Of a stretch of DNA of 64,000 bases, positions 28,001 to 39,267 are shown in pieces (positions within the stretch are counted from its first letter, which is position 1; each line of letters starts with the position of its first letter). A program made the translations under genes and the position numbers. The notes under the pieces were generated by a model, which had not been told where the DNA came from, searched no databases, and saw nothing but the letters and a program-made list of their open reading frames with translations. The stretch is from Watersipora subatra (Eukaryota > Bryozoa > Gymnolaemata > Cheilostomatida > Watersiporidae), in the NCBI RefSeq assembly GCF_963576615.1, contig NC_088711.1:21298182-21362181 (forward strand), in the 5' to 3' direction.

Positions 28001-31000
28001 TTGCCAATGGAAAATTCCAGTAAGCTGCTGGGCTTCTAATGACAGTACTCCATGACGTTGCGTGAGCATTGTTGTCCAGCTACAGTTATTCTAATAATAT
28101 TTATAGCTGGAATGCAGACAGACATACGGACATATTTTGAGAAATAGGATATAGATATATATATACTAGATCAATGCCTGGCGTTGTCCTGGTAATAAAC
28201 AAGTTTTTGGACAGAACATTTGTTTTCATTTAATATACACAACATTTACCATTCTGACTTTTAACCATCATATCTTTGTTTGTATTTTCATCAAAGAATA
28301 ATAAAAAAAACATAATAGAAAAATCAATCTATATTTAATGATGAGGGCCCACGTGCACAATAGCGTAGCTAGTCGAGGAAAGTGAGAAAAGTGTCTTGAG
28401 AAAAGTGTTTTTGTGCAGTTCAAGTGAATTAAGAGAAAAATTGAAACAGCTGTAAAGGTTTTTAAACTATTTCAAACTTTGACTTTCAAATAATGAAAGA
28501 AGTGTTTTGGTGAAATGAATTAGGAGGAAAAATGAAACCGTAAAGGTGTTTAAATGTACATGTAAAATCATTATCAAGTAATGGCTAAATGTAGTCTGTT
28601 TTGCTACGATTACAGTGAAAAATTATTTGGTATACAATTATATGATTTTAGTTTGTTCTAGTGTTGGCATCACAAGGCGAAAGTATCATATAGAATAGTA
28701 TTATAGAAACCCCTAGTAATTATCTAATGCAAACACCTGGTAAAAATCATCAGAATCGTCATCATTAAACAATATTAACAAAACAGTATGTTAACCTTAA
28801 TAACTATAGTTACCTGCAATAACTTTAGTGCATTTTGTGGTTATGTTTTGTAAGAAAATGTAACATTACGATGTACTACTCACAGAATGCACTATGGAGA
28901 GTTTTTACCTTCGAGACAGATGTGTAACATAAACGCTAAATCTAACTTGCAGTGAATGAATTTAGCTTACTAAACGCATACTTAGAGGGAGTTTTACTAT
29001 GTATTTTGGTAAACTTCAAACTTATAACTAAGATTTTATCACTTTTTTATTTGCGAATCCGTTTTTACCATAACGGATTCGCTGACGAGAAGGCACTGAG
29101 GGAGGTATTGAACAAGCAGAACAAAGTGGAATTGTTCCAAATGAAAATGACAATCAGAACACAACCGGCTGAGCAAATGATGCTGATATTTTGGTTTTAA
29201 AAAATATTTATTTTTGTTTTTGAACATATGATAAATGTGGTTTGTTTATGTCACTTGTTCTTGACTATATGTCTGTAGCATTTGATGATCATTATAATAT
29301 TGTTATATAACTTATAAATTTTCAGATTTATAGCGTAATATTTGATAGCTTCATTGCCGTAATATCAACTTGTTTTACAATGTATCGACGCTCGTAACTC
29401 CTCTTCTATTACACATGAAAAGCCAGTTTTGGCTACAAACTGTAGCAAAATATCAATAAGTGCAATGATATTTAATACAATTTTGTTAAATATATAATTA
29501 TAAAATAAAAATATGCCTTCAAAGTTAAAGTGAAATAAAATCCTAAAAGCTCCAACAAATTGCAACGCAGGCTATAAGATCATTGTAAGTGAATTGCAAG
29601 CAATAAATATCAACTGATAGAGACATGTATCAGCTTCTCCATGCATATTTATTTTAACATTTATGATAAGTCGGAAGTAAATTAGAAATTTCTTGCGTCC
29701 AAAAGCGTTAATGTCGCACCGCCCGAAGGAGAGTGCAAAGTATAGGTGATGTTTGATTCGCCCATTATAGGGTTAAATTTGTCTTCTCAATATTCTGACG
29801 AGGCGTTTGAAAAATACAACGTCGCCCTTTGTTTGAAAGTCGCCTCTAATAAAGCGCCACTCTCAAGAAAGGGTTGAAAAATAGAGCGCCATGGCGTTCA
29901 ATTAGAGGTTTTACGGTATATATGCCAAGTTTCTTATTGTAATTTTGTCTTAAGCTGCTACACTTTTTTTACAGATAGTTTACTGAAACTTAAAAGCAGT
30001 GCTCAAAAAAGAAAAGGCCGTGGTTTCGGTGCAGGTAAGATAAACATTGATTTGTTACCAAGTATTTCATACTTTTGAGTTGTCTTATCTTATAACTATT
30101 TTAATGAAGTGAGCCGGAATAACAATTCCATATACAGTATACCATATTTGTATTAACTGTGGCTCATTCAAGAACACACTCAGTCATATTATAACATTTG
30201 GACTCCATCATTGATTAGTTGTTGTCATAGCTGCGGAAATAGATGTAAATACTATTCCTGGTTTGCAAATGAAAATCAAGAAATTTTTAGCAGCCTTCAT
30301 GAAGTTGTTGTCATTTTTTGTAAATAAAACTAATTGAAGAAAATAAATACAATTATAATATAGTAACACTCAGTTAAAGAATTGTAGGTCTAATTATCTC
30401 AATTCTGCAAGTTTTACGTGATAAGTAGCCTAATACATAAAAAGATTGGTTTAGATTTTCAATCGGTGTTATGTTTTGCTAGTTGTCAATGATCTCATTG
30501 CCTCAAGTGTCAATTTTAAACAGTGATAGATGATACAGGGAACATTATAGCCTACATGTTAAAAAATATTTTCCCATATTTAAATATTTGTGTCTCATCT
30601 CAATTGTGTAGTTTTTAGACATACTTGTCATATAAAGCTTTTGTACTGTGACACGCTGTTGAGAGAATTCTATTTATTGGTTGCAACAGACAGTAATACA
30701 TAGCAGTTGTCTGTTTAGTTATTGTGATGAGTTTCAAGTCCAAAGTTGTTGTCTAAAATATATTATCTCATTTAGAAATTACAAACTACACAACTTCATG
30801 CATGTCTTGTGTTATGATCTATACAGCTAATAAATTCAAGGGTAGCAACAATGTCTCGAGCTATATTATAGAAGTACTAGTAGGAAGATCACCTACATGT
30901 AAAACATCACACATGCGCTCACTCAAGTATAACCTATTTTACAAAATTGATAATCATTGATATGTTTACATGAGATTATAGTTAATTGCTGCTTCACATA

Positions 31001-34000
31001 CGATTATATCATCAAAGATTGAATTATGGTATTAAATACTTTAGTTATCCAAGGTTTGTGTAAACTAAATCAAGATTTGATGTAATACCAATTCAACATC
31101 TTCCGTCATCAAGTCATTAGCATGTTAGAGTCAAAGATATCCTAAAATCCTTTGTTTTTTAGAAAAGGACAAAAGTTGAACTTTAATATTCTTGTCTGTT
31201 ACGTTAGTAAACTTACAAGCAAATGGTGCTTCGTCGAAGGTTCTCATGTTGCTATTGTTATTCACTGCGTTCAATATTTTTCAGAGATATTTTTTAACAA
31301 ATTAAAATTTTTAACTAATGACAATGGAGCAAAATAGGATCAAGATTGGAATTTTCACAAAAAGGCACCTGTTTATTACTATTCTTGGTAAATGAGATCT
31401 TTTATAACAGCATCAAATAGATCACATGGTATGATATAAATGGTAACATATGCTACTTTATTATCAGTTGATGTTTCGTTCAATTTTATATTAGGCTTAT
31501 GTTTCTTTTGAATGAAAGTTCTTTTAATTATTTTTGTTTAAGAAGAAATGTTTTGCTCATTTTTATTTCCTAATTATCATTAGGCTTAGTCTGTGATTGT
31601 CAAATACGGACTCTATCTTTGATTGGTTGTATCACTTAATCACAAAACAAAAAATAACAGAGCTTTGTTGCTGTATATACACAGCTTTACAATTTCGATA
31701 TTTCTTAGCATGCACGCTCACTATGAAGGGTTTTTTATGTTTTTCACAAATCACGTTCCTTGCTAACATACTGATAATGTACATTGCGCGCTTTGGTAAG
31801 CATTTCACATCTGGGCTATTTCACACTTGCTCTACTTACAAAATTTAGTAAATCATGTAAACTTACATGCATTTGACGTGTTGTATAAACATATATTAGT
31901 TAACCATTGGTATTGCTACATTTTCTTAAGACATCTATGACATGTGCAGCATGTATAGAGCCATGAGGAGGATAGTTGTACTTATACCTACAAGGTATAG
32001 GCGGTAGTTTTCAAATACTTGCTAAACGTTACAATGATCTGAATATGGCTATTTGAATTGGTAAGTCAAAATGTGATATGTATTTCATCACACTGTACCA
32101 TGTTTCATAATTCTCCTACTTTATTAAAAGACTAGTAAATTAATTTACTAACCAAAATATGCTATTTTCTCATAAATGTCTAACAGTTCAATTTTTTGTG
32201 TAATAAAAATATGTTATGTGCAGAGGGTGTGACGAAGATCGATGTGGAAAAGTTTGAGGTAATGGAAGAAGATGAATCAGATCAGCTCACATCAGCTACA
32301 GGACCACAGAGATGTATGTTTCATTTTTCTTGCTAAGTTTGTGTAACTTCCCTGATAATCTGTGTATGTTTTTGTGTATAAGTTGTACATGGTGTTCTTA
32401 TATAGTGTACATGGTCTGCTTATGTAGTGTACATGGTGTTATGTAATGTACATGGTGTGTTATGTAGTGTACATGGTGTTATGTAGTGTACATGGTGTGT
32501 TATGTAGTGTACATGGTGTTATGTAGTGTACATGGTGTTATGTAGTGTACATGGTGTTATGTAATGTACATGGTGTTATGTAGTGTACATGGTGTTATGT
32601 AGTGTACATGGTGTTATGTAATGTACATGGTGTTATGTAGTGTACATGGTGTTATGTAATGTACATGGTGTTATGTAGTGTACATGGTGTTATGTAGTGT
32701 ACATGGTGTTATGTAATGTACATGGTGTTTGTAGTGTACATGGTGTTATGTAGTGTACATGGTGTTATGTAATGTACATGGTGTTATGTAGTGTACATGG
32801 TGTTATGTAGTGTACATGGTGTTATGTAATGTACATGGTGTTATGTAGTGTACATGGTGTTATGTAATGTACATGGTGTTATGTAGTTTACATGGTGTTA
32901 TGTAGTGTACAAGGTGTTATGTAGTGTACATGGTGTTACAGTATGTAGGGTACATGGTGTTATATGTAGTGTAGGGGAAAATATAGGGACACTGACCAAA
33001 GTAGCTCTAAGATTGTAAATCTTGCGATAAATAAGCCGGTGTGTGTTCTATTCAGCTGAAACTGCACGATGGTGAATCCTTGGGCAAACTGACAAATTAC
33101 TTGTTTGAAAACTTGTTGTGTAACCTAACTTACTTCACTTTTAGGCAAGTTGGGTCAGTCGGAGGAGCAAGTTGGGTCAATGTAGAATTTATTCAGTAGA
33201 ATAGTTTTATTACCCAAAGCTTTACGACTACTGTGTATTTTGGATTTACACGTAAATTTATTTCACACTTATAATTATTATGTGCATGTACATAAATATG
33301 TAATATAGTAATAGTACTGTTATTAACATGAAACATTATAGCGTATCGTTAGTAAGTGTAAAAAGCATTATTAGCGTAATTCTACACAAATGTCCTTCAT
33401 ATCTACATGTATCTTGTTACCAGAGCTGACACTTCCTAGCATTCTGGTAGTTGTTACAATTGATAGTGGGACACCTAGTACTTTAATCATCTAGTTGGGA
33501 TATACTGGTCACACTTCTTCCGATTCATTTTTGTTGCACACTCCTTGAGGGATCCTTTTGTAAAAAAATCTACCAGCCAATCCAATCCCTCACATCCTGT
33601 TACCATTTCAGCATAAACAAAAACTATCCATTTTCTAGGAAACTTTACTAAAAAAAACTTTTCTGTCTGAACCGATTTCTCACCTTCATTATCAGTCTCT
33701 GCCGCTGATAAATCACTAGTCTGAACCAATCAAGTTGTCCATCAAGATGGTTTTTTTCACCTGAGCTTGAAGATGAAACAATACAATTTTTTCTATTTAC
33801 TCGGGATTTTGTCAGTTGCTGTTTTTCTGGAGTATCAGTTGGTATCACAATCCTAGTTTTCTTTCTTATTTTTACAGTAGCTTTTCTGTGGCGCCTTTGG
33901 TAGTGGTTTCAAAGACCTCAACTGCTGAATGTAAAGCCTATATTGACTGTATTAAAACTTTTTGTCTATTTAGCTGATATTTGTTAAGACTACCTTTTAG

Positions 34001-37000
34001 AGATGTCATCAAAATTACAAGATCAATAAAAGCTTTTCGGGCAAGTCGGGCCAGTGACCCATCTTGCCCTGCCAAGGTTGACCCAGTTTGCCTAAACTGT
34101 CTTTTTTTCACAAAATGAACTTATTCTCAATATTGGTTCTAGCGGCTGCAAATATTTATTTACTAAATTGAAGGTGATATTCTAACCCTTTGTCATTCTA
34201 AATTACTTGAATATACCGCTGTTTTTTTAACAAAGTCAAGGTACAATATAGCTGGGAAAGTTTACATTTTATATAAAATAGCAGTAACTGTCTAATAAAA
34301 CGCTCACCTGTTAAACGTTTCTTACTAAGTAACAGTGGAAATGACCTGGGCCTAATATGTTTTCAGTTACCCGACTAAAGAAAACAAACACAACAGGCAA
34401 CTTCACATGCTTGGCCTGGCCCAACTTGCCTGCTTTCCCCTACTTGGTGTTATATAGCTTTATATGATATGATGCAGCAGTAGAAGGATATATAACCTTA
34501 TATGATATAATGCAGCGGTAGAAGGATGGATTCTGTTTGTGACTGGGGTGCACGAGGAAGCTCAAGAAGACAATGTTTATGATGCCTTTGCTGAGTATGG
34601 AGAGATAAAAAATCTGCATCTCAATCTCGACCGACGCACAGGGTTTATCAAGGTACCGTCTATTATCTACGCGTGTTCTACATTCTGTTCTGAAGGCTCT
34701 AGAATGTTTAAGCAGCTTCTCCGATTTTCAGACAAATAAATGATTAATTTTATGAAAAGTAAACAACACAGTAAATGGAATGGTCGAAAATGTATTTTGT
34801 CATCAGAGTTTTTTGCAAAATTAAGCCCAGAAAAATATTTTTGGTGCAAATTCATGTAACTTTGAATTCGCACAGTATTTAGTTGTCAAATCAATACAGT
34901 CGAAGCTTGATGTACGAAGTTGATTGTGAATCGAGGTTTGACTGTAGTCGGTGTTAATGATTGTAGTGAACCTACTAAAACATTGTCTGAGATAAAGTAT
35001 TTCAATTATTGATCACCTTGGTGGGTGTTGGTAAATCAAAAAATCAATGATCACCTATAGTTATTGCCAAATTGTACAAACCTTGAATACTTATTATATT
35101 CTTATTATATTATAGTTCAGATTTGTCATCTTTTGTATTTTTTAATTGTACTACGTGTATGTAGGTCACTACGGCTGTTAGTTGTACTGCATGTAGGTAG
35201 GTCACTACGCCTGTTAGTTTTATTATGTGTAGGTATGTCACTACAGCTGTTAGTTGTACTACATGTAAGTTGGTCACTACAGCTGTTAGTTGTACTACAT
35301 GTAGGAACGTCACTACAGCTGTTAGTTGTACTACATGTAGGAAGGTCACTACAGTTGTTAGTTGTACTACATGTAGGAAGGTCACTACAGCTGTTAGTTG
35401 TACTACGTGTAGGAAGGTCACTACAGTTGTTAGTTGTACTACATGTAGGTGGGCCACTACGGCTGTTAGTCGTACTACGTGTAGGTAGGTCACTACGGCT
35501 GTTAGTTGCATGAATTTTTGCCATTAAAACAGTTTGTGAATAGTGAGATAGATTTATAACGTCAAAATTGAATTTTTTTTGTATGATTTTAGCATAATGT
35601 AACCCGATTCTTAAGCCTTTAGACTTGTGATTTCTCAACATAGGTGTAGTTTTGCATAAGTAACTTGATAATGAATTTTCTTGCTGTAAGGAGAATGCAA
35701 ATTCCATAAAATTTATCGAGAATGTTGTCGGTAATATGGTTATTATAGATGGTTTTGTGTTTTTAATTTACAACTTGTAATAGGGCAGTAATGACTTCAA
35801 ACATTTCCAAGCATTAAATTTGCTCCAGACAGAACTTTGAAGTTTTAAGCAATACATTAGGGCTGACTATAGTTACAGAAACCATTACCTTTATTCAAAG
35901 AAGGGGTTGAGTTGTTGGTGTGTATTCTACATGCAGAGCTGGATACTTTCTGTAAAAAAAAGTTTTGTGAACTTAATGGCTTAAATCTATTCACGATCCA
36001 CAGGAGATCGGACATCCATGTTTAATAGTATGTAGTAATGCCATTTAGGTTTTAATTTCTATCAAAGGCAAATTTAAACTTCCCTCCTAACCTTGCGAGA
36101 CAGTACTCCAATTTTAATACTGCCAATTAATTTGTTGACTTACAATATTGCAATAGTGGTATAATATGACTTATAATGATAGATGGTGGTGCTTAATTGA
36201 CTCAAATTATTTACTAATCCATACATAAAACTATAAGGTTCAATGCTGATGTAATGAACTTAGTTCCTTGACTAATGTTGGGCTACTTTTAATACAGTTC
36301 TGCAAGGACTATGAATAAAAAATGACACCACAGTAATACTGCTTCATTCATAACACTGATCCAGCTATTACAGCATACTCTGTGTTTGTTTTTGACCTGC
36401 ACTACTGCTTGAATGGTTAAAAACTGCTCGATAGTCAGATTATTTGAATTAAAAGGAAGTTGTTTTTGCGGTAAGCGGTTCCACAAATTGCATGAACTCT
36501 CATACCTTTCATACAGTCATCTTCTGGCTGTCACTTACATGTAGTAAGACATCATATGCAGTTTCTATGTCACTGTAAATAACCTAAGGTGTCCTGTCTA
36601 CAGGGTTATGCTCTCGTCGAATATGAAACCTTCAAGGAAGCAGAAGCTGCCATGAAAAACTTAAATGGAACAGACCTGCTCGGACAGGCCATCCATGTAG
36701 ACTGGGCTTTTGTGAGGGGTGCAGCTACAGGAAAGACTAGCAGGTATGGTACATCTGCTCTTGCAAGCCTGATAAAGCTGAATTCAGGTTACAGCAATCG
36801 TAAGAGAGATAAAGTTAATCTTTTAAACTGGCTTGGAATGTTATTGTTTGTGAGAAATTTATCCATAAGTGTGATGTTGTATATAACCAAATATGATAAC
36901 CAAGTACTGCTGTCAATGGGAAGTGAGCCAAAAAGGTGAACTTCATAATCGCTAGTAGATCTTTTGACGCCTTCTGCTACTGTTTTTAAGTGTTGTAAAA

Positions 37001-38578
37001 GTCCTGCTCTTATTGAGGGACATACACTAACCAGCTAATAATACAATTTTTACTTGTTTTACATTTACCCTCTATCAACTGAGGAACGAAGCCATAAGTT
37101 GTTAATTTATTCACTCTGCACCAGACATTGTTGTACCAATACGTTGAAGAGTGTGAAAAGCAAAGAGAAGATGTTGAATATATCATTGTTACATGAAAAG
37201 CTCCGGGGTCAACTAGTTGATCCTTTGCTGAGCCATTTATGAGAAAAATTAATGCGATGTAAGCAACCTTTAACTTTTAAGTGGCCTTCGCAAATGACAT
37301 TCAAAATAAATATTTTTACTATAAATGTCACACATTGCAACCGATATGCTTGAGCTTGTCCTCTATCGGAATAAAGGATTATTACAGCTTCCCTATTGGC
37401 CTCTGCATGTAGTACGGCTTACGTCATATGAGCAGGCGTGATATCACAATGATTGGGATGCAGTTATGTATTTTCCACTCGTGACACGATTACAGTATTA
37501 GTGGTTTTATAAAACATACTTGAGAGAAAACTTGCTTAGTAAATACTTACAGCATGTCAATACGGCATTAGAGGCACTAAAATGAGCATTTGCAGAAAAG
37601 CTAAAACATCATACCATAGAGTTAACAATATAAGCACATCATAAAATAGAGTTAACGATATAAGCACATCATACCATAGAGTTAAAAATATAAGCACATC
37701 ATACCATGGAGTTAAAAATATAAGCACATCATGCCATAGAGTTAACAATATGAGCACATCATACCATAGAGTTGACAATATAAGCACGTCATACCATGGA
37801 GTTAACAATATAAGCACATACTTGATTTAAGAGGGCGAGATCTGCTGATGACTTTTGTTTGAAGAGCAATTAGATTTTGTGGCTGTGTATAAGCTGGTAA
37901 TTCTAGTGGCAGCGATAATAGTTGTTACATGCACTTTACGGATCTCCTACCAACTAGTACTATTTTAATAATCACATGGTGTGATGATGTCTTTAGTGCC
38001 ACCTTTTGGCTTGAGAATGTTTTAAACAATTGTTGCTTTTAAAAACACAGTATTCGAATGATGTCATTGACAATCTTTAGTTGGTTTTGTGGTATGACCA
38101 GAGGATCCAAAGTCCGTAAATTGGTGATGTTATTACATTTTGCCGAAAGAGGAATTTTCTTTTTCAGTATGATTATGTATCAGAAAGTGCCAGTGAACCT
38201 GCCTTATACATGTAGCAATGTGCTTACAATTGTGCTTACATGGCTCAAGTCATTCAGTCCTTGGTCTGATTAGCTCCATTGACCTGACACTTTTGATTTT
38301 TGTTTACAAACCTGAATGATCTGCACCTCTCTTCTGTCTAATCTGCAGAGCATTCACATAAAATTACTGCATGTTATAGCTATGCAATAGGCATTATTCC
38401 AAATATTGCCTTTGCACATTAAGAGGAGTTTGATGGAGTAAAATATTTTGTCAGTTCCAAATAATTTGTCCACATTTTTAAAACATTGGTGAATTATTTT
38501 TGCGAGAATTATTTTGTATTTAACATTTCAACTTATAATATTGAATATTCTTTTTTTTTCAGGAGAAGAAGACGTTGA
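25069..38578 (+). CDS. RBM8A: RBM8A / Y14, exon-junction-complex core protein
   Basis: Six coding exons with consistent phases: 25069-25132, 29975-30034, 32224-32313, 34516-34652, 36604-36743, 38563-38578 (507 nt, 168 aa plus TGA). The protein starts [14 protein letters not shown], as in Y14. It has the KRKGRGFG nuclear segment near residues 33-40 and a single RRM from about residue 76 with RNP2 (ILFVTGV), [20 protein letters not shown], and RNP1 GYALVEY. It ends in an Arg-rich SRRRRR tail. Human Y14 is 174 aa. Y14 binds Magoh, locks EIF4A3 on spliced mRNA and functions in NMD. The poly(A) signal AATAAA is at 38643-38648. Introns are large (up to 4.8 kb) and repeat-filled. A duplicated acceptor precedes exon 4. 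Confidence 0.97.
25868..25895. repeat. (GATA)n microsatellite
   Basis: About six consecutive GATA units in RBM8A intron 1. Confidence 0.85.
26030..26580 (+). pseudogene. Non-LTR retrotransposon (LINE) ORF2 3' remnant
   Basis: Two short frames split by a stop at 26243-26245. They give [50 protein letters not shown] and, beyond a further stop, [13 protein letters not shown]. This series matches the end of LINE ORF2 downstream of the RT (pattern: ISKANRTLGFLRR, LVRPILEYAS, LEKVQRRAARF, SFFPRTIRDWN). It is heavily mutated, probably CR1- or jockey-like, and lies in RBM8A intron 1. Confidence 0.75.
27060..27617. mobile_element. TIR MITE family B, copy 1
   Basis: Starts CAGTCAAACATGGATAACTC and ends with the complement GAGTTATCCATGTTTGACTG. 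Interior blocks CGAACGGTTTCTTTGG-type and TTTTTTGCCCAA are shared with the copy at 58351-59095. There is no ORF of note. It is likely a non-autonomous Tc1/mariner-like or related DNA element. Confidence 0.82.
27640..28560. repeat. Composite repeat with GCTACCCGGCGTTGCCCG motif and 141-bp tandem duplication
   Basis: Contains the motif TAGCTGTGCTACCCGGCGTT, common in invertebrate interspersed repeats, with a diverged second copy at about 28165 (TGCCTGGCGTTGTCC). Between them a unit of about 141 bp (GAAGTGTTTTGTGTAGTTGA to CCAGTAAGCTGCTGG) is repeated in tandem from about 27747 to 28030. A more diverged third version lies at about 28395-28545. The class is uncertain. Confidence 0.7.
28561..29689. 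other. RBM8A intron 1, no assigned element
   Basis: AT-rich. A plus-strand ORF at 28952-29200 ending in an [10 protein letters not shown]...EQMMLIFW segment is not recognised and has no splice-consistent context. Confidence 0.4.
29690..29935. repeat. MITE-like repeat ending TTAGAGGTTTTACGGTATA
   Basis: Features such as GCGCCATGGCGTTCAATTAG and GTCGCCTCTAATAAAGCGCC followed by TTACGGTATA are typical of a short DNA-element family widespread in invertebrates. A degraded relative is at about 535-670. It lies just upstream of RBM8A exon 2. Confidence 0.6.
30165..30602 (+). repeat. Interspersed repeat family A, copy 2
   Basis: Aligns over its full length with 18440-18875 (see that entry). It lies in RBM8A intron 2 directly after exon 2. 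Confidence 0.8.
30603..32223. other. RBM8A intron 2 remainder
   Basis: AT-rich; no recognised repeat or coding segment. Confidence 0.4.
32384..32960. repeat. 19-bp minisatellite, about 29 copies
   Basis: Unit TGTTATGTAGTGTACATGG, alternating irregularly with a TAATG variant (TGTTATGTAATGTACATGG). Some units are lengthened by TG. It lies in RBM8A intron 3. Array-like TGTTATAT sequence resumes at about 34448 on the far side of an inserted transposon. Confidence 0.93.
32974..34440 (-). mobile_element. pogo/Tc1-like DNA transposon, degraded, inserted in minisatellite
   Basis: TA dinucleotides flank (32972-32973 and 34441-34442) short TIRs GGGGAAA...TTTCCCC. Subterminal sequence has repeated GCAAGTTGGGTCA/TGACCCAACTTGC motifs. 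On the minus strand two overlapping frames around 33848-33487 encode a Ser-rich acidic linker, then [20 protein letters not shown], separated by a frameshift near 33720. That resembles the C-terminal extension of pogo/CENPB-type transposases. The catalytic DDE region is absent. The family call is an inference from TA duplication and this tail. Confidence 0.62.
34458..34521 (+). promoter_or_regulatory. RBM8A: Duplicated 3' splice site before RBM8A exon 4
   Basis: The segment TTATATGATATGATGCAG|CAGTAGAAGGAT is followed after about 38 nt by TTATATGATATAATGCAG|CGGTAGAAGGAT, the real acceptor (exon 4 starts 34516). Use of the upstream AG (34476-34477) would add 38 nt and read [14 protein letters not shown] then TAG at 34519-34521, a premature stop. 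Both acceptors have equally poor pyrimidine tracts. Confidence 0.75.
35146..35511. repeat. 36-bp minisatellite, about ten copies
   Basis: Unit about GTTGTACTACATGTAGGAAG + GTCACTACAGCTGTTA. Because 36 is a multiple of three, open frames run through it on both strands, but these are repeat artefacts. It lies in RBM8A intron 4. Confidence 0.93.
36385..36520 (-). pseudogene. Possible LINE ORF2 C-terminal scrap
   Basis: The minus-strand frame reads [15 protein letters not shown] followed by [11 protein letters not shown], resembling the WNxLPxxxxxxxSLxxF end of non-LTR retrotransposon ORF2. It is short and isolated, directly upstream of RBM8A exon 5. Confidence 0.35.
37600..37818. repeat. 30-bp minisatellite, seven copies
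   Basis: Unit CATACCATAGAGTTAACAAT + ATAAGCACAT, lying in RBM8A intron 5. The period is a multiple of three, which explains the minus-strand open frame through it. Confidence 0.92.
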
Positions 38579-38642
38579 TGTTGGGATACCAAACTCTCTA
38601 CTTTGTACATTTATCTTGTATATCGAATATATGTAAATAATC

Positions 38643-38648
38643 AATAAA
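38643..38648 (+). terminator. RBM8A: RBM8A polyadenylation signal
   Basis: Canonical AATAAA 65 nt after the TGA stop, giving a very short 3' UTR. Confidence 0.7.
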
Positions 38649-39265
38649 TATATACACCATAAATCTATGGTAAATGTTGGAATTGTTACCGGTATAATAT
38701 CCGTGATAACTAAAGTATTTGCTAATAATACAAGGTCAAGTAATTTCAAAACCTTATGTTGATTTTCTTCAGCAAACATCACGTGTAATTAATGTTAAGT
38801 TGTAGCCTCAAATAGTATGAAGTGACACTTAGTTGACATTCAGAAGCTTAGAATACTTGTTAACTGAAAAAAATTTAAATATCGTACAAAATATGCTTGC
38901 TGAAAGTTTTGAAATAGTAAAACCTTGTTTTAATTTTATTTCAACTTAGTGTCAATTATAGATGGTGACGTTTAGGAAGCAGTCGCTAAAAAAGAATTTT
39001 CTTTGGGTTAGTTTATTAGTACATTATCATTTCAGCTTGCTTAGTTTGCTTGGATCTACATGTATATTACAGTTTAAAACTTCAGCAAAACGTTCTTCAG
39101 TCAGAATTTTAAATTAGTTTATTAGAAGAGAGCTGAAACTGAATAGACCGATGCTCTACGCTTCCGTGGACAGATGCCATGCGCAATTTGGTTGATAAAA
39201 ACCTTCCTCAAGAGCTGTTATTCTTCAAGTGTTGGATTTTCATTTGAAGAGTTGTCTCCTCTACA
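38649..39265. other. Intergenic, RBM8A to Tc1 element
   Basis: AT-rich; nothing recognised. Confidence 0.4.
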
Positions 39266-39267
39266 TA

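Noticed and set aside
28952..29200. 82-codon ORF with [15 protein letters not shown]
   Set aside because: No recognised domain, no splice-compatible neighbours, and it lies in a repeat-rich intron of RBM8A.
35064..35707. Long ORFs on both strands (149-193 codons)
   Set aside because: They run through a 36-bp minisatellite whose period is a multiple of three; peptides are monotonous repeats inside RBM8A intron 4.
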